NCBI GenBank assembly: GCA_021808525.1 | Contig: JAKBBK010000009.1 | Location: forward strand, 1-64,000 | Origin: Pseudomonadota bacterium | Lineage (GTDB): Bacteria; Pseudomonadota; Gammaproteobacteria; Burkholderiales; Burkholderiaceae_C | Reading direction: 5' to 3' | Length of the DNA: 64,000 bases | Part shown: one piece after another, positions 38,926-48,774 of the stretch | Layout of the letters: each line of letters begins with the position of its first letter | How positions within the stretch are numbered: position 1 is the stretch's first letter | Position numbers and translations under genes: made by a program | The notes under the pieces: model-generated | The model's database searches: none | What the model was told of the DNA's origin: nothing | Seen by the model: only the letters and a program-made list of their open reading frames with translations

Positions 38926-40164
38926 ATGGCGACCCGGGAATTTCGCAAGTCGGACAAGCTGGCGGACGTGTGCTACGACATCCGCGGACCGGTGCTCGAC
39001 AAGGCGCGGCAGATGGAAGAGGACGGCCAGCGCATCATCAAGCTCAACATCGGCAACCTGGCGGTGTTCGGCTTCGACCCGCCCGACGAGATCGTGCAGG
39101 ACATGATCCGCAACCTGGCGGGTGCCGCCGGCTACACCGATTCCAAGGGCCTGTTCGCGCCGCGCAAGGCGGTGCAGCACTACACCCAGGAAAAAGGCAT
39201 CTCCGGGGTGGAGATCGATGACGTGTACATCGGCAACGGCGCCTCCGAACTGATCGCCATGAGCATGAACGCCCTGCTCAACAATGGCGACGAGGTGTTG
39301 CTGCCGGCGCCCGACTACCCGCTGTACACCGCCGCGGTGTCGCTGTCGGGCGGGCGCCCCGTGCACTACATCTGCGACGAGCAGAGCGACTGGCTGCCCG
39401 ACCTGGACGACATCCGGCGCAAGATCACCCCGAACACCAAGGCGCTGGTGGTGATCAACCCGAACAACCCCACGGGGGCCCTGTATCCCCGCGAATTCCT
39501 GCTGGAACTGGTGGAGATCGCGCGGCGTCACCAGCTGATCGTGTTCGCCGACGAGATCTACGACAAGACCCTGTACGACGGCAACGTGCACACCAGCATC
39601 GCCTCGCTGGCCGACGACGTGCTGTTCATCACCTTCAACGGCCTGTCCAAGAACTACCGGTCCTGCGGTTACCGCGCCGGCTGGATGGTGGTGTCCGGGG
39701 ACAAGCGCCACGCGCGGGACTACATCGAGGGCTTGGGCATGCTGGCCTCCATGCGCCTGTGCGCCAACACGCCGGGCCAGCTGGCCATCCAGACCGCGCT
39801 GGGCGGCTACCAGAGCATCAAGGACCTGGTGGCCCCGGGTGGGCGGCTGACCCGTCAGCGCGACCTGGCCTACGAACTGCTGAGCCAGATCCCCGGGGTG
39901 AGCGTGGTCAAGCCCAAGGCGGCGCTGTACATGTTCCCCCGCCTGGACCCCAAGATCTACCCCATCGTCGACGACCAGCAGTTCGCCTTCGACCTGCTGG
40001 CCCAGGAACGCGTGCTGATCGTGCAGGGCAGCGGCTTCAACTGGCCGCGGCCGGATCATTTCCGGCTGGTGTTCCTGCCCAACGCGGACGACCTGGGCGA
40101 CGCCATCGGGCGCATCGCCCGCTTTCTCGACCGCATGCGCCGCCAGCAGGTGAGCGCGGCCTGA
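38926..40164 (+). CDS. alaA: glutamate--pyruvate aminotransferase AlaA
   Basis: This fold-type I PLP enzyme makes alanine from pyruvate and glutamate. The 412-residue protein aligns along its length with E. coli AlaA (KLADVCYDIRGPVL, LNIGNLAVFGFD, YIGNGASELI, VINPNNPTGALY, FADEIYDKTLYD), with the PLP lysine at K242 (GLSKNYRSCGYRAGW). ATG 38926 follows AGGAAGAG. A hairpin with 9-bp arms (GCCTTCGCC, 40188-40196, with GGCGAAGGC, 40220-40228) lies in the gap before hom. Confidence 0.94.
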   Translation: MATREFRKSDKLADVCYDIRGPVLDKARQMEEDGQRIIKLNIGNLAVFGFDPPDEIVQDMIRNLAGAAGYTDSKGLFAPRKAVQHYTQEKGISGVEIDDVYIGNGASELIAMSMNALLNNGDEVLLPAPDYPLYTAAVSLSGGRPVHYICDEQSDWLPDLDDIRRKITPNTKALVVINPNNPTGALYPREFLLELVEIARRHQLIVFADEIYDKTLYDGNVHTSIASLADDVLFITFNGLSKNYRSCGYRAGWMVVSGDKRHARDYIEGLGMLASMRLCANTPGQLAIQTALGGYQSIKDLVAPGGRLTRQRDLAYELLSQIPGVSVVKPKAALYMFPRLDPKIYPIVDDQQFAFDLLAQERVLIVQGSGFNWPRPDHFRLVFLPNADDLGDAIGRIARFLDRMRRQQVSAA

Positions 40165-40254
40165 ATCCCCGAACCCCATCGGCCGGCGCCTTCGCCTGCC
40201 CGCTGCGCGGCTGCGCACGGGCGAAGGCCGCGGTCGCCACTTGAAGCCCTGCCC

Positions 40255-41565
40255 ATGAAAGCCATGCGAATCGCACTGCTCGGCGCCGGCACCGTCGCCT
40301 CGGGCGTGGTGCGCGTGCTGCAACGCAACCAGGACGAACTCTGCCGCCGCGCCGGGCGCGGCATCGAGGTGGTGGCCGTGGCCGCGCGCAATGCCGAGAA
40401 GGCGCGCCGCGCCGTCGGCGACCAGCTGCCCCTGACCGAGGATTTCATGGGCCTGGCCACGCGCGAGGACGTGGACATCGTCGCCGAGCTGATGGGCGGC
40501 ATCGAGCCGGCGCGCGAGCTGGTGCTGGCGGCCATTCGCGCCGGCAAGCACGTGGTCACCGCGAACAAGGCTCTGCTGGCCCTGCATGGCAACGAGATCT
40601 TCGCGGCGGCGCAACAGCATGGCGTGATGGTCGCCTTCGAGGCGGCGGTGGCCGGGGGCATTCCCATCATCAAGGCGGTGCGCGAGGGGCTGGCGGCCAA
40701 CCGCATCGAGTGGGTGGCCGGCATCATCAACGGCACGACCAATTTCATCCTGTCCTCGATGCGCGACAAGGGCGTGGATTTCGCCACCGCGCTGGCCGAG
40801 GCGCAACGCCTGGGCTACGCCGAGGCCGACCCCAGCTTCGACATCGACGGCGTCGACGCCGCGCACAAGATCACCATCCTGTGCGCCATCGCCTTCGGCG
40901 TGCCGGTGCAGTTCGACCGCGTGCACGTGCAGGGCATCCGCGACCTGGAAACCGCCGACATCCGCTACGCCGAGCAGCTGGGCTATCGCATCAAGCTGCT
41001 GGGCATCACGCGGCGCGCCGAGGACGGCATCGAGCTGCGCGTGCACCCCACGCTGATTCCCGCCACGCGCCTGGTGGCCAACGTGGAAGGCGCGATGAAC
41101 GCCGTGGTGGTGCAGGGCGACGCGGTGGGCTCGACGCTGTTCTACGGCAAGGGCGCGGGCTCCGAGCCCACGGCTTCCAGCGTGATCGCCGACCTGGTCG
41201 ACATCACGCGCCTGCACACGGCCGACCCCGAGCACCGCGTGCCGCACCTGGCCTTCCAGCCGGGCGCGCTGTCCGACACGCCCATCCTGGCCATGCCCCA
41301 GGTGCGTACGTCGTATTACCTGCGCATCCACGTGCGCGACGAGGCCGGGGTGCTGGCCGAGATCACCCACATCCTGGCCGAGCATGGCATGTCCATCGAC
41401 GCGCTGCTGCAGCGCCCCTCCGGCGAGGACGACCAGCACACCGACGTGATCCTGCTCACCCACGAGACCCTGGAGCAGCGCATGGACCAGGCGCTGGCGC
41501 GCATCCAGGCGCTGGATACCGTGCTGGCGCCGGTGGTGCGCCTGCGCAAGGAGGAGTTGCGCTGA
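40255..41565 (+). CDS. hom: homoserine dehydrogenase
   Basis: Hom reduces aspartate semialdehyde to homoserine for threonine and methionine synthesis. The 436-residue protein has the NAD(P)-binding start RIALLGAGTVASGVVRVL, the catalytic domain (ELMGGIEPARELVLAAI, GIINGTTNFILS, AEADPSFDIDGVDAAHK) and a C-terminal ACT domain (YYLRIHVRDEAGVLAEITHI) for feedback inhibition by threonine. It overlaps thrC by one base (TGATG). Confidence 0.97.
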   Translation: MKAMRIALLGAGTVASGVVRVLQRNQDELCRRAGRGIEVVAVAARNAEKARRAVGDQLPLTEDFMGLATREDVDIVAELMGGIEPARELVLAAIRAGKHVVTANKALLALHGNEIFAAAQQHGVMVAFEAAVAGGIPIIKAVREGLAANRIEWVAGIINGTTNFILSSMRDKGVDFATALAEAQRLGYAEADPSFDIDGVDAAHKITILCAIAFGVPVQFDRVHVQGIRDLETADIRYAEQLGYRIKLLGITRRAEDGIELRVHPTLIPATRLVANVEGAMNAVVVQGDAVGSTLFYGKGAGSEPTASSVIADLVDITRLHTADPEHRVPHLAFQPGALSDTPILAMPQVRTSYYLRIHVRDEAGVLAEITHILAEHGMSIDALLQRPSGEDDQHTDVILLTHETLEQRMDQALARIQALDTVLAPVVRLRKEELR

Positions 41566-42971
41566 TGAACTACCTGAGCACCCGCGGCCTGGCGCCGCAA
41601 GCCGGATTCGACGACATCCTGCTCGAGGGCCTGGCCCCCGACGGAGGCCTGTACCTGCCGGTGCACTACCCGCGCATCGACTCCGCCGCGCTGCGACGCA
41701 TGCAGCCCATGGCCTACGCGGACATCGCCTTCGAAGTGCTGCATCCGCTGCTGGCTCCCATGCCGGCCGAGGAACTGCGCGCCCTGCTGCGCGGCACCTA
41801 TACCGCCCAGGTCTTCGGCAGCCCCGAGATCATTCGGCTGCAGCGCCTGGACGCGAACATCGGCCTGCTCGGCGTGTCCCAGGGGCCGACCCTGGCCTTC
41901 AAGGACATGGCCATGCAGTTGCTGGGCGGGCTGTTCGAGCGCGCGCTGGCGGCCGCCGGCGCCGAGCTCAACATCCTGGGCGCCACCTCGGGCGACACCG
42001 GCAGCGCGGCCGAGTACGCGATGCGCGGGCGGCGCGGCATCCGCGTGTTCATGCTCTCGCCCTTCGGGCGCATGAGCCCGTTCCAGACGGCGCAGATGTA
42101 CAGCCTGGACGAGCCGAACATCCACAACATCGCCGTGCAGGACGTGTTCGACACCTGCCAGGACATGGTCAAGGCCGTGTCCTCCGACCTGGAGTTCAAG
42201 CGCCGCTGGAAAATCGGCACCATCAATTCCATCAACTGGGCGCGCGTGGCCGCGCAGGTGGTGTACTACTTCGCCGGCTACCTGCGCAGCGTGCGCGAGG
42301 TGGGCGAGCCGCTGGACGTGACGGTGCCCTCGGGGAATTTCGGGAACATCCTGGCCGCCCACGTGGCGCGCGAGATGGGCCTGCCGTTGCGCCGCCTGGT
42401 GCTGGCCACGAACGAGAACAACGTGCTGGACGAGTTCCTGCGCACGGGGGTGTACCGGCCGCGCGGGCCCGAGCAGACCCACCAGACCTCCAGCCCGTCG
42501 ATGGACATCTCCAAGGCCTCGAATTTCGAGCGCTTCGTGTTCGATCTGCTCGGACGCGACGGCGCGCGCACGCGCGATCTGTTCGAGCGCCAGCTGGCGC
42601 AGCAAGGGCGCTTCGACCTGTCGGCCGACCCCGCCTTCGCGCGCATGCGCGAGGGCATGGCCTCGGGCAGCAGCGACCACGCCACGCGCGTGCGCACCAT
42701 CCGCGAGACCTTCGAGGCCAGCGGGGTGGTGATCGACCCGCATACCGCCGACGGCGTCGCCGTGGCACGGCGACACCTGGAGTCCGGCGTGCCCATGCTG
42801 GTGGTGGAGACCGCGCTGCCGGCCAAGTTCGAGGCCACCATCCGCGAGGCCATCGGGCGCGACCCGCAGCGCCCCGAATCGGCGCGGGACCTGGAATCCC
42901 TGCCCCAGCGCTTCGTGGTCATGAAACCCGACGTGGATGCCTTGAAAACCTATATCGCCGAGCACTGCTGA
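41565..42971 (+). CDS. thrC: threonine synthase
   Basis: ThrC converts O-phosphohomoserine to threonine with PLP. The 468-residue protein starts MNYLSTRGLAPQAGFDDILL and has the PLP lysine K113 in LAFKDMAMQLLGGLF, LGATSGDTGSAAEYA and TVPSGNFGNILAAHVA. Translationally coupled to hom. Confidence 0.97.
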   Translation: MNYLSTRGLAPQAGFDDILLEGLAPDGGLYLPVHYPRIDSAALRRMQPMAYADIAFEVLHPLLAPMPAEELRALLRGTYTAQVFGSPEIIRLQRLDANIGLLGVSQGPTLAFKDMAMQLLGGLFERALAAAGAELNILGATSGDTGSAAEYAMRGRRGIRVFMLSPFGRMSPFQTAQMYSLDEPNIHNIAVQDVFDTCQDMVKAVSSDLEFKRRWKIGTINSINWARVAAQVVYYFAGYLRSVREVGEPLDVTVPSGNFGNILAAHVAREMGLPLRRLVLATNENNVLDEFLRTGVYRPRGPEQTHQTSSPSMDISKASNFERFVFDLLGRDGARTRDLFERQLAQQGRFDLSADPAFARMREGMASGSSDHATRVRTIRETFEASGVVIDPHTADGVAVARRHLESGVPMLVVETALPAKFEATIREAIGRDPQRPESARDLESLPQRFVVMKPDVDALKTYIAEHC

Positions 42972-42991
42972 TTCCGGGAAAAGGGCAGGCC

Positions 42992-43561
42992 ATGTTCGTC
43001 GCGGGATTCGTGGGATTTTCGGGCAGCGGGAAAACCACGCTGATCGAATATCTGCTGCGGGAATTCGCGGCGCGCGGACTGCGCTGCTCGGTCATCAAGC
43101 ATGCCCACCACGGCTTCGAGCTGGACCGGCAGGGAAAGGATTCGTGGCGCCACCGCAAGGCCGGCGCCCATGAAGTGCTGGTCGCCTCTCCGCATCTGCT
43201 GGCCCTGCAGCGGGAAACCCAGGAACCCAGGGAATATGAGCTGGGGGATCTGCTGCGACGACTCGATGCGGTGGATTGGGTGTTTGTCGAGGGTTTTCGG
43301 AATGCGCCGATTCCCAAGATCGAGGTCTGGCGAGCCGATGCCGGCAAGCCCCTGGCCCTGCCCGAGGACCCCAGGGTGCTGGCACTGGCCACGGATGCGC
43401 CGCCGCCGTCGTGGCGTCCTGGTGCTCGCCAGGCAGGCGCAGCGGACGAGACCGGCGCCGCGCCAGACTCCAGGCCCCGGGTGTTGCTGGATTTGCAGCG
43501 CCCGGGTTCCATCGCCGACTGGTTGATGGAAAATCGTCAGTTGTTCGTTTCCGGCCAATAA
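42992..43561 (+). CDS. mobB: molybdopterin-guanine dinucleotide biosynthesis protein MobB
   Basis: MobB is a GTP-binding accessory protein for attachment of GMP to molybdopterin by MobA. The 189-residue protein has a P-loop GFSGSGKT (8-15), CSVIKHAHHGFELDRQGKDS, the block RHRKAGAHEVLVASP and VFVEGFRNAPIPKIEVWR. The C-terminal 50 residues are not conserved. It lies 20 bp after thrC. MobA itself is not in the window, and the moeA-moaD-moaE genes are separated from it by the autotransporter. Confidence 0.92.
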   Translation: MFVAGFVGFSGSGKTTLIEYLLREFAARGLRCSVIKHAHHGFELDRQGKDSWRHRKAGAHEVLVASPHLLALQRETQEPREYELGDLLRRLDAVDWVFVEGFRNAPIPKIEVWRADAGKPLALPEDPRVLALATDAPPPSWRPGARQAGAADETGAAPDSRPRVLLDLQRPGSIADWLMENRQLFVSGQ

Positions 43562-43747
43562 TCGTTCGTTTCGCGATTCGGCGAATGCTCCGGTGGCGAT
43601 TCTGGAACGATTTCTGAATGGTCCTTTGTTCGTTCGTTCATAACAGAATGTGGAGGTCTGACTAATAATTCGATGACTCGCCGTGCACAGCGATGTTTTC
43701 GTGCCGGCTGTTTGTCGAGTCATTGCAAAAAAAACAGGGGCCATCAC
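43562..43747 (+). promoter_or_regulatory. lower-GC upstream region of the autotransporter gene
   Basis: This 186-bp stretch is clearly richer in A and T than its surroundings. It contains GTTCGTTCGTTC (from about 43629), a similar TCGTTCGTTTCG near 43562, and ACTAATAATT (43661-43670), which may serve as a -10 region. An eight-A run precedes the ribosome site AGGGG. Precise promoter elements cannot be fixed. Confidence 0.4.
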
Positions 43748-46700
43748 ATGAACGGTACGCAGAGCTCGACTCTGGCGCCGCCCCAAGGCGTCTTCGGCGC
43801 CGGGACCCTCGGCGGTCGTTCGCCGTGCCCCGCGAAAGCCCGACGGCATGCCGTCGCCGACCTGAACAGGACCGCGCGTGCGCTGGCGGCCGCCTCCCTG
43901 CTGGCGTGCGCGGCCCCTTGGGCGCAGGCCGCGAGCAGCAGCCCCCTGGTCGTGGCTCCCGGGGTCGCGCTGGATATCACTTCCCTCTACACGGTTCCGG
44001 CGGGCACCCTGGTGGAGCTCGAGGGCACGGGCACGCTGTCGGATTCCGCGCTGCGATTCCTGGTCAACTCGAACTTCCAGGCCGGGCTCACCGCGCTGGG
44101 CACGGGAACCAGCGTCCTCGACACCCAGACCAATGCGGTCACACTCGCCGCCGGGGTGAGCTGGAGCGCGGGCCAGAGTGCCAGCACCCTGGAGGTCCAG
44201 GGCGGCGGGGCATTGACGGTGGACAACGGCATGAGCCTGGGCGCCGGGCTGCTGGTGGATACGAGCACCAGCCTGGCCCTCAGCGGGAGTGCACTGTCGG
44301 CCCTGGGCACGGCGGAGATCGACGGCACGCTGGACCTGAGCGCCACGAGCGCGGCGTCGACCGTGGCTTCGCTGAGCGGATCTGCCGCCGGGGTGCTCAA
44401 TCTGGGCAGTTCGGGCCTGCTGGACATCAGCAACGCCAGCACCAGCTACGCCGGCAGCATCGAAGGCAGCGGCGGCGGCCTGACCGTGCAGGGCGGCACG
44501 CAGACCCTCGCCGGGAGCAACACCTCTACGGGAACGACCACCATCGACAGCGGCGCCACCCTGGCCTTGACGGGCAGCGCCACCCTGGCGAGTTCGCCCA
44601 TCGCCGACAACGGTACCCTGGACATCTCGGGTGCCACGGCCCCGGTCAGCGTGGTCGACGTGAGCGGTTCGGGCAATCTTGCGCTGGGCACCGGAACGCT
44701 GGTCATCAACAACGCCAGCGGAGCCCTGGGTGGCACGATCAGCGGAAGCGGCAACGTGTATATCGAGGGTGGGAGCTCCCTGTCGCTGAGCGGGCAGAGT
44801 GGGTTCACCGGGGTCATCGACCCCTTCGTCGGGGTCACGCTGTCCATGGTCGGCTCGGCCTCGCTGAGCAAGGCCACGCTGGAGATCGGCGGCACGCTGG
44901 ACATTTCCCAGACCAGCGCCGGTGCGTCGGTGGGCAGCGTCGATGGCCCTGGAAACGTCACGCTGGGCTCGCAGACCTTGACCATCACCGAGGGCACTGG
45001 GAGCTACCTGGAGGGAGCGATCTCGGGCAACGGCGGAGTGCACGTCACCGGAGGCGCCCAGGGCTTTTACGGTCCCCAGACCTACCTCGGGACCACCACC
45101 ATCGACAGCGGTGCCGAGATCTTGCTGGCCGGTACCGCCACGCTTGCGTCCCCGCTGGTGGACAACGGCACCCTGGCCTTTGTCGGCGACACCTCCACCT
45201 ATGCGCTGCCCATCGAGGGCAGCGGCAACGTCGATGTGCGAGTCGGCACCGCCACGTTGAGCGCGCCCAGCACCTACAGTGGCAGCACCCTCATCGAGTC
45301 GGGCGCGACCCTGGCCCTGACCGGGGCCGGCTCGCTGAGCGATTCCGCGGTGAGCGACCTCGGCACGCTGAACATTTCCGGCGCCAGCTACGCAGTCAGC
45401 GTGGCCAGCCTGGGCGGCAGCGGCGCGGTGAGCCTCGGCAACAACACGCTGAACCTGGCCAACGCCGCCGGCACCATGAGCGGCACCATTTCGGGCGCCG
45501 GCGGGCTGAGCCTGCTGGCCGGCCAGGAGATCCTCGCCGGCGTGCAAAGCTACCTGGGTGCGACGACCATCCAGGGCGGCACCCTGGGCCTGCAGGCGGG
45601 CGCGAACCTGGCTTCCGAGGTGCTGGTGCAGGGGGCGGGCACCCTGCAGAGCGCTTCGGCCTCCATCGCCGGCGCGCTCAACAACCAGGGCACCGTGGCC
45701 GTCGGCTCCAGCGCCAGTCCGGGCGCGGTCCTGAACGTGGGGGGAAGCTACGCGCAAGGCGCCTCCGGCGTGCTCCGTCTGAGCATGGCTCCGGGCAGCA
45801 ACGGGCAACTGGTGGTGCAGGGCAGCACCCTGAGCCTGAACGGGACCCTGCAACTGGTCGCGGTGCCCGGCAACTACCAGAAAAACCAGTACATCCTGGT
45901 GCAGGCCCCTTCCACGACCACCCTGTCGGGCACCTTCAGCAAGGTGCAACTCGTGGGCCTGGGCAGCCTGTACGGCTACCGCTTGACCTATCTGAGCGAT
46001 CCGCAGGTGTTGCTGAGCCTGTACCCCCAGGGCAACTTCACGGCCAACGCCCGGACGCCGAACACCGCGGGTCCGGCGAGCGCGCTGACCGGGGCCATCG
46101 GCGGCGCCACCGGCGCCCTGTACACCGGACTCGCCAACCTGAACAACCTGGCCCCCACGCAACTGGCGCGGGCCCTGGACCAGATGGACGGGCAGATGTA
46201 CGCGCAAAGCCCGGGCTGGCTGCTCCATGACGTGAACTGGTCGTGGCAGCAGGTGTTTTCCCGCATGAATCTTTCGCAACAGCTGGACCCCCGCGGGGTG
46301 CACAGCCTGTTCCTGATCAGCGGCGCGCGCGCGAGTCATCTGCTGGGAGACGGCAATGCCGACTCGACCCGCGAGGGGGTGCAGAGCTTCATGCTGGGGG
46401 ACCAGGGACGGCGCGGCCCCTGGCACATGGGGGCGCTGGCCGGGGTCACGCACCTGGGCGCCATCCGCAGCGGTGCCGGCGACAGCCTGAGTGCCACTCT
46501 GTGGCATGGCGGCGCCTTCGCCTTTCGCGACCTGGGGCCCGTGCGCCTGGGTACCGTGCTGGGCTACACCCAGGGCCCGGTGCAGACCATCGGCGCATCG
46601 CGCGAGGCCTATGTGCTGAGCTCGCAGACTCGCGTGGGCCGCAGCTTTCGCCTGCCCGGACGCAAGCTCTCGCTCACCCCGCTGCTGGGCCTGAACCTGC

Positions 46701-47092
46701 AGTACCTGGCGCTGCAATCGGTGAGCGAGACCAACGCCCAGCTGGGCCTGAACGTGCCTTCGCAATGCCAATACGCCAGCAGCGCGCTCGCCGCGCTGCG
46801 CCTGGACAGGAAATGGGAGCGCTGGGGAGTGCACTGGACCTTCAGCGCCGGACTCGGCGTGCGGCATGCCCTCAAGGAGCCCGTGGATCACGTGAGCCTG
46901 CAATTCAACGGCATCCCGGGCTCCTCCTTCACCACCTACGGCGTCGCCCCGGATCGCAATGTGTACCAGGGCACCCTGGGATTGAATGCCCGCGTGGGCA
47001 GGCATGTACGCGTGGGCCTGGCCTACGAAGGCAGCACGGGGCAGAGCTATCGCGCCAATGCCTTCACCCTGCGAGCCGTATGGCACTTCTGA
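43748..47092 (+). CDS. autotransporter (type Va secretion) with repeat-rich passenger
   Basis: The 1114-residue protein has a long signal peptide (about 61 residues, extended basic N region, cleavage near WAQA-AS), a passenger of about 62-770 and a C-terminal beta barrel (about 830-1114) ending in phenylalanine (RAVWHF). The passenger carries repeats of the autotransporter-associated beta-strand type, such as STGTTTIDSGATLALTGSA, YLGTTTIDSGAEILLAGTA and YSGSTLIESGATLALTGAG, and should form a right-handed beta helix. No protease, lipase or RGD motif is evident, so it may be an adhesin or surface protein. It lies between mobB and moeA, with an unusual low-GC upstream region, suggesting insertion into the molybdenum-cofactor cluster. 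Confidence 0.9.
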   Translation: MNGTQSSTLAPPQGVFGAGTLGGRSPCPAKARRHAVADLNRTARALAAASLLACAAPWAQAASSSPLVVAPGVALDITSLYTVPAGTLVELEGTGTLSDSALRFLVNSNFQAGLTALGTGTSVLDTQTNAVTLAAGVSWSAGQSASTLEVQGGGALTVDNGMSLGAGLLVDTSTSLALSGSALSALGTAEIDGTLDLSATSAASTVASLSGSAAGVLNLGSSGLLDISNASTSYAGSIEGSGGGLTVQGGTQTLAGSNTSTGTTTIDSGATLALTGSATLASSPIADNGTLDISGATAPVSVVDVSGSGNLALGTGTLVINNASGALGGTISGSGNVYIEGGSSLSLSGQSGFTGVIDPFVGVTLSMVGSASLSKATLEIGGTLDISQTSAGASVGSVDGPGNVTLGSQTLTITEGTGSYLEGAISGNGGVHVTGGAQGFYGPQTYLGTTTIDSGAEILLAGTATLASPLVDNGTLAFVGDTSTYALPIEGSGNVDVRVGTATLSAPSTYSGSTLIESGATLALTGAGSLSDSAVSDLGTLNISGASYAVSVASLGGSGAVSLGNNTLNLANAAGTMSGTISGAGGLSLLAGQEILAGVQSYLGATTIQGGTLGLQAGANLASEVLVQGAGTLQSASASIAGALNNQGTVAVGSSASPGAVLNVGGSYAQGASGVLRLSMAPGSNGQLVVQGSTLSLNGTLQLVAVPGNYQKNQYILVQAPSTTTLSGTFSKVQLVGLGSLYGYRLTYLSDPQVLLSLYPQGNFTANARTPNTAGPASALTGAIGGATGALYTGLANLNNLAPTQLARALDQMDGQMYAQSPGWLLHDVNWSWQQVFSRMNLSQQLDPRGVHSLFLISGARASHLLGDGNADSTREGVQSFMLGDQGRRGPWHMGALAGVTHLGAIRSGAGDSLSATLWHGGAFAFRDLGPVRLGTVLGYTQGPVQTIGASREAYVLSSQTRVGRSFRLPGRKLSLTPLLGLNLQYLALQSVSETNAQLGLNVPSQCQYASSALAALRLDRKWERWGVHWTFSAGLGVRHALKEPVDHVSLQFNGIPGSSFTTYGVAPDRNVYQGTLGLNARVGRHVRVGLAYEGSTGQSYRANAFTLRAVWHF

Positions 47093-47210
47093 AGCCTCCC
47101 GCGCGCCGCCGGTGCGCGCGCGCCGGCGCATCGAGGCGCTCGCTCCCTCGTATCATCGACCCGGAGGGCGGCGTGGGGCTGCTCGTTGGCAGGAAGGGCT
47201 GGCTTCACAG

Positions 47211-48440
47211 ATGTCTGATGCAGTTTCCGAGGTTCTGGATGTCGATTCCGCGCTGAGCCTGTTGCTGGCGCAGGCCCGACCCGTGGGGCCGGCGCAGGTG
47301 GTGCCCCTGGAGCAGGCGCTGGGGCGCGTGCTGGCGCAGGACGTGTGCAGCGCCATCGACGTGCCGGGCCTGGACAACAGCCAGATGGACGGCTACGCCT
47401 TGCGCAGCGCCGACCTGGGCGCGCCTGGCGGACGCCTGCGCGTGGCCCAGCGCATCGCGGCGGGGCAGCTCGGCAGGCCCTTGCAGCCGGGCGAGGCCGC
47501 ACGCATTTTCACCGGCGCGCCGATTCCCCCGGGGGCCGACGCGGTGGTCATGCAGGAGCAATGCCGCGTCGAAGGCACCGAGGTCCTGGTGGATCACCTG
47601 CCGCGGGCCGGGGAGTGGATACGGCCCCGCGGCTTCGACGTACGCGCCGGCAGCGTGGTGTTGCGCCACGGACAGCGCCTGCGCCCACAGGACCTGGGGC
47701 AGGCCGCCTCGGTGGGAGTGGCCAGCCTGTCGGTGGCGGCGCGCCCGCGCGTGGCCTTGCTGTGCACCGGCGACGAACTTGCGCAGCCCGGGCAGGCGCT
47801 GCGCCCTGGCGGCGTGTACAACAGCAACCGCAGCATGTTGCGGGCCATGCTCGAGGCGCTGGGGTGCGAGGTCAGCGACCTCGGCCAGGTGGCCGATACC
47901 CTGCAGGCCACGCGCGAGGCCCTGCGCGGCGCCGCTTGCGGGCACGACCTGGTGCTCAGTTCCGGCGGCATGTCGGTGGGTGGCGAGGATCACGTGCGCC
48001 CGGCGGTGGAGTCGCAGGGGCGTCTTGCGCACTGGCGCATCGCGATGAAACCCGGCAAGCCCCTGGCCTTCGGCGCCCTGCATCGCGAGGCAGGCGGCAC
48101 GGCGCACTTCATCGGCCTGCCGGGAAATCCGGTGTCGAGTTTCGTCACCTTCGTGCTGTTCGTGCGGCCTTTCGTGCTGGCTCTGCAGGGCGCCTCGCGC
48201 TTGCAGCCGGTGGCGCTGGTGCTGCCCAGCGCCAGCGACTGGCCGCGCGCCGACCGGCGACGCGAATTCCTGCGCGCGCGCCTGGACGAGCAGGGCAGGG
48301 TGGAGCTGTATCCGGAACAGAACTCGGCCGTGCTCAGCTCCACGGTATGGGGCGACGGCCTGGTGGACAACCCCGCCGGGCAGAGCTTCGTCGCCGGCGA
48401 CAAGGTACGATTCCTGCCGTTTTCCAGCTTGTTGTCCTGA
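47211..48440 (+). CDS. moeA: molybdopterin molybdenumtransferase MoeA
   Basis: MoeA inserts molybdate into adenylated molybdopterin. The 409-residue protein has the family blocks DVPGLDNSQMDGYALR, RIFTGAPIPPGADAVVMQE, LLCTGDEL, SSGGMSVGGEDHV and GLPGNPVSSFVTF, and a C-terminal domain IV. The ATG at 47211 opens MSDAVSEVLDV, the usual start. It precedes moaD by 18 bp. Confidence 0.96.
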   Translation: MSDAVSEVLDVDSALSLLLAQARPVGPAQVVPLEQALGRVLAQDVCSAIDVPGLDNSQMDGYALRSADLGAPGGRLRVAQRIAAGQLGRPLQPGEAARIFTGAPIPPGADAVVMQEQCRVEGTEVLVDHLPRAGEWIRPRGFDVRAGSVVLRHGQRLRPQDLGQAASVGVASLSVAARPRVALLCTGDELAQPGQALRPGGVYNSNRSMLRAMLEALGCEVSDLGQVADTLQATREALRGAACGHDLVLSSGGMSVGGEDHVRPAVESQGRLAHWRIAMKPGKPLAFGALHREAGGTAHFIGLPGNPVSSFVTFVLFVRPFVLALQGASRLQPVALVLPSASDWPRADRRREFLRARLDEQGRVELYPEQNSAVLSSTVWGDGLVDNPAGQSFVAGDKVRFLPFSSLLS

Positions 48441-48458
48441 ATCCGGACCCGCGCGGCA

Positions 48459-48716
48459 ATGCAGACCACCATTCGTTATTTCGCCAGCGTGCGCGAAGCC
48501 CTGGGCACCTCCAGCGAAACCCTGGACCTGCCCGACACCCTGCGCACGCTGGGAGAGGCTCGCGCCTGGCTGGCACAGCGCAGCGAGCGACATGCCGAAG
48601 CCCTGGGCCCGCAGCGCAGCCTGCGCATGGCCTGCGACCATGTGATGGCCCCCGCCGAGGCCAGCCTGGTGCCCGGGCGCGAGCTGGCCTTCTTTCCGCC
48701 GGTGACGGGCGGCTGA
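48459..48716 (+). CDS. moaD: molybdopterin synthase small subunit MoaD
   Basis: The 85-residue ubiquitin-like protein carries the sulfur for molybdopterin as a C-terminal thiocarboxylate. It starts IRYFASVREALG and ends in the required Gly-Gly (FFPPVTGG). It sits between moeA and moaE, its enzyme partner. Confidence 0.95.
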   Translation: MQTTIRYFASVREALGTSSETLDLPDTLRTLGEARAWLAQRSERHAEALGPQRSLRMACDHVMAPAEASLVPGRELAFFPPVTGG

Positions 48717-48774
48717 GCCGCCCCCCTGCTTTCGGCGCCGGCTTCAGGCCCCACTCCTTTCAGGCCCGTGCACC

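Noticed and set aside
44400-45700. Repeats in the autotransporter gene as tandem DNA repeats or a CRISPR array
   Set aside because: The units are similar only at the protein level, vary in length and stay in frame within one coding sequence.
42950-47131. Very long antisense open frame (about 1390 codons) opposite the autotransporter and mobB
   Set aside because: Composition is His/Gln/Arg-rich without domains, and it mirrors real genes on the other strand; such frames are expected in high-GC DNA.
47093-47210. Molybdenum-cofactor riboswitch upstream of moeA
   Set aside because: The 118-bp gap shows no matching conserved elements that I can recognise.
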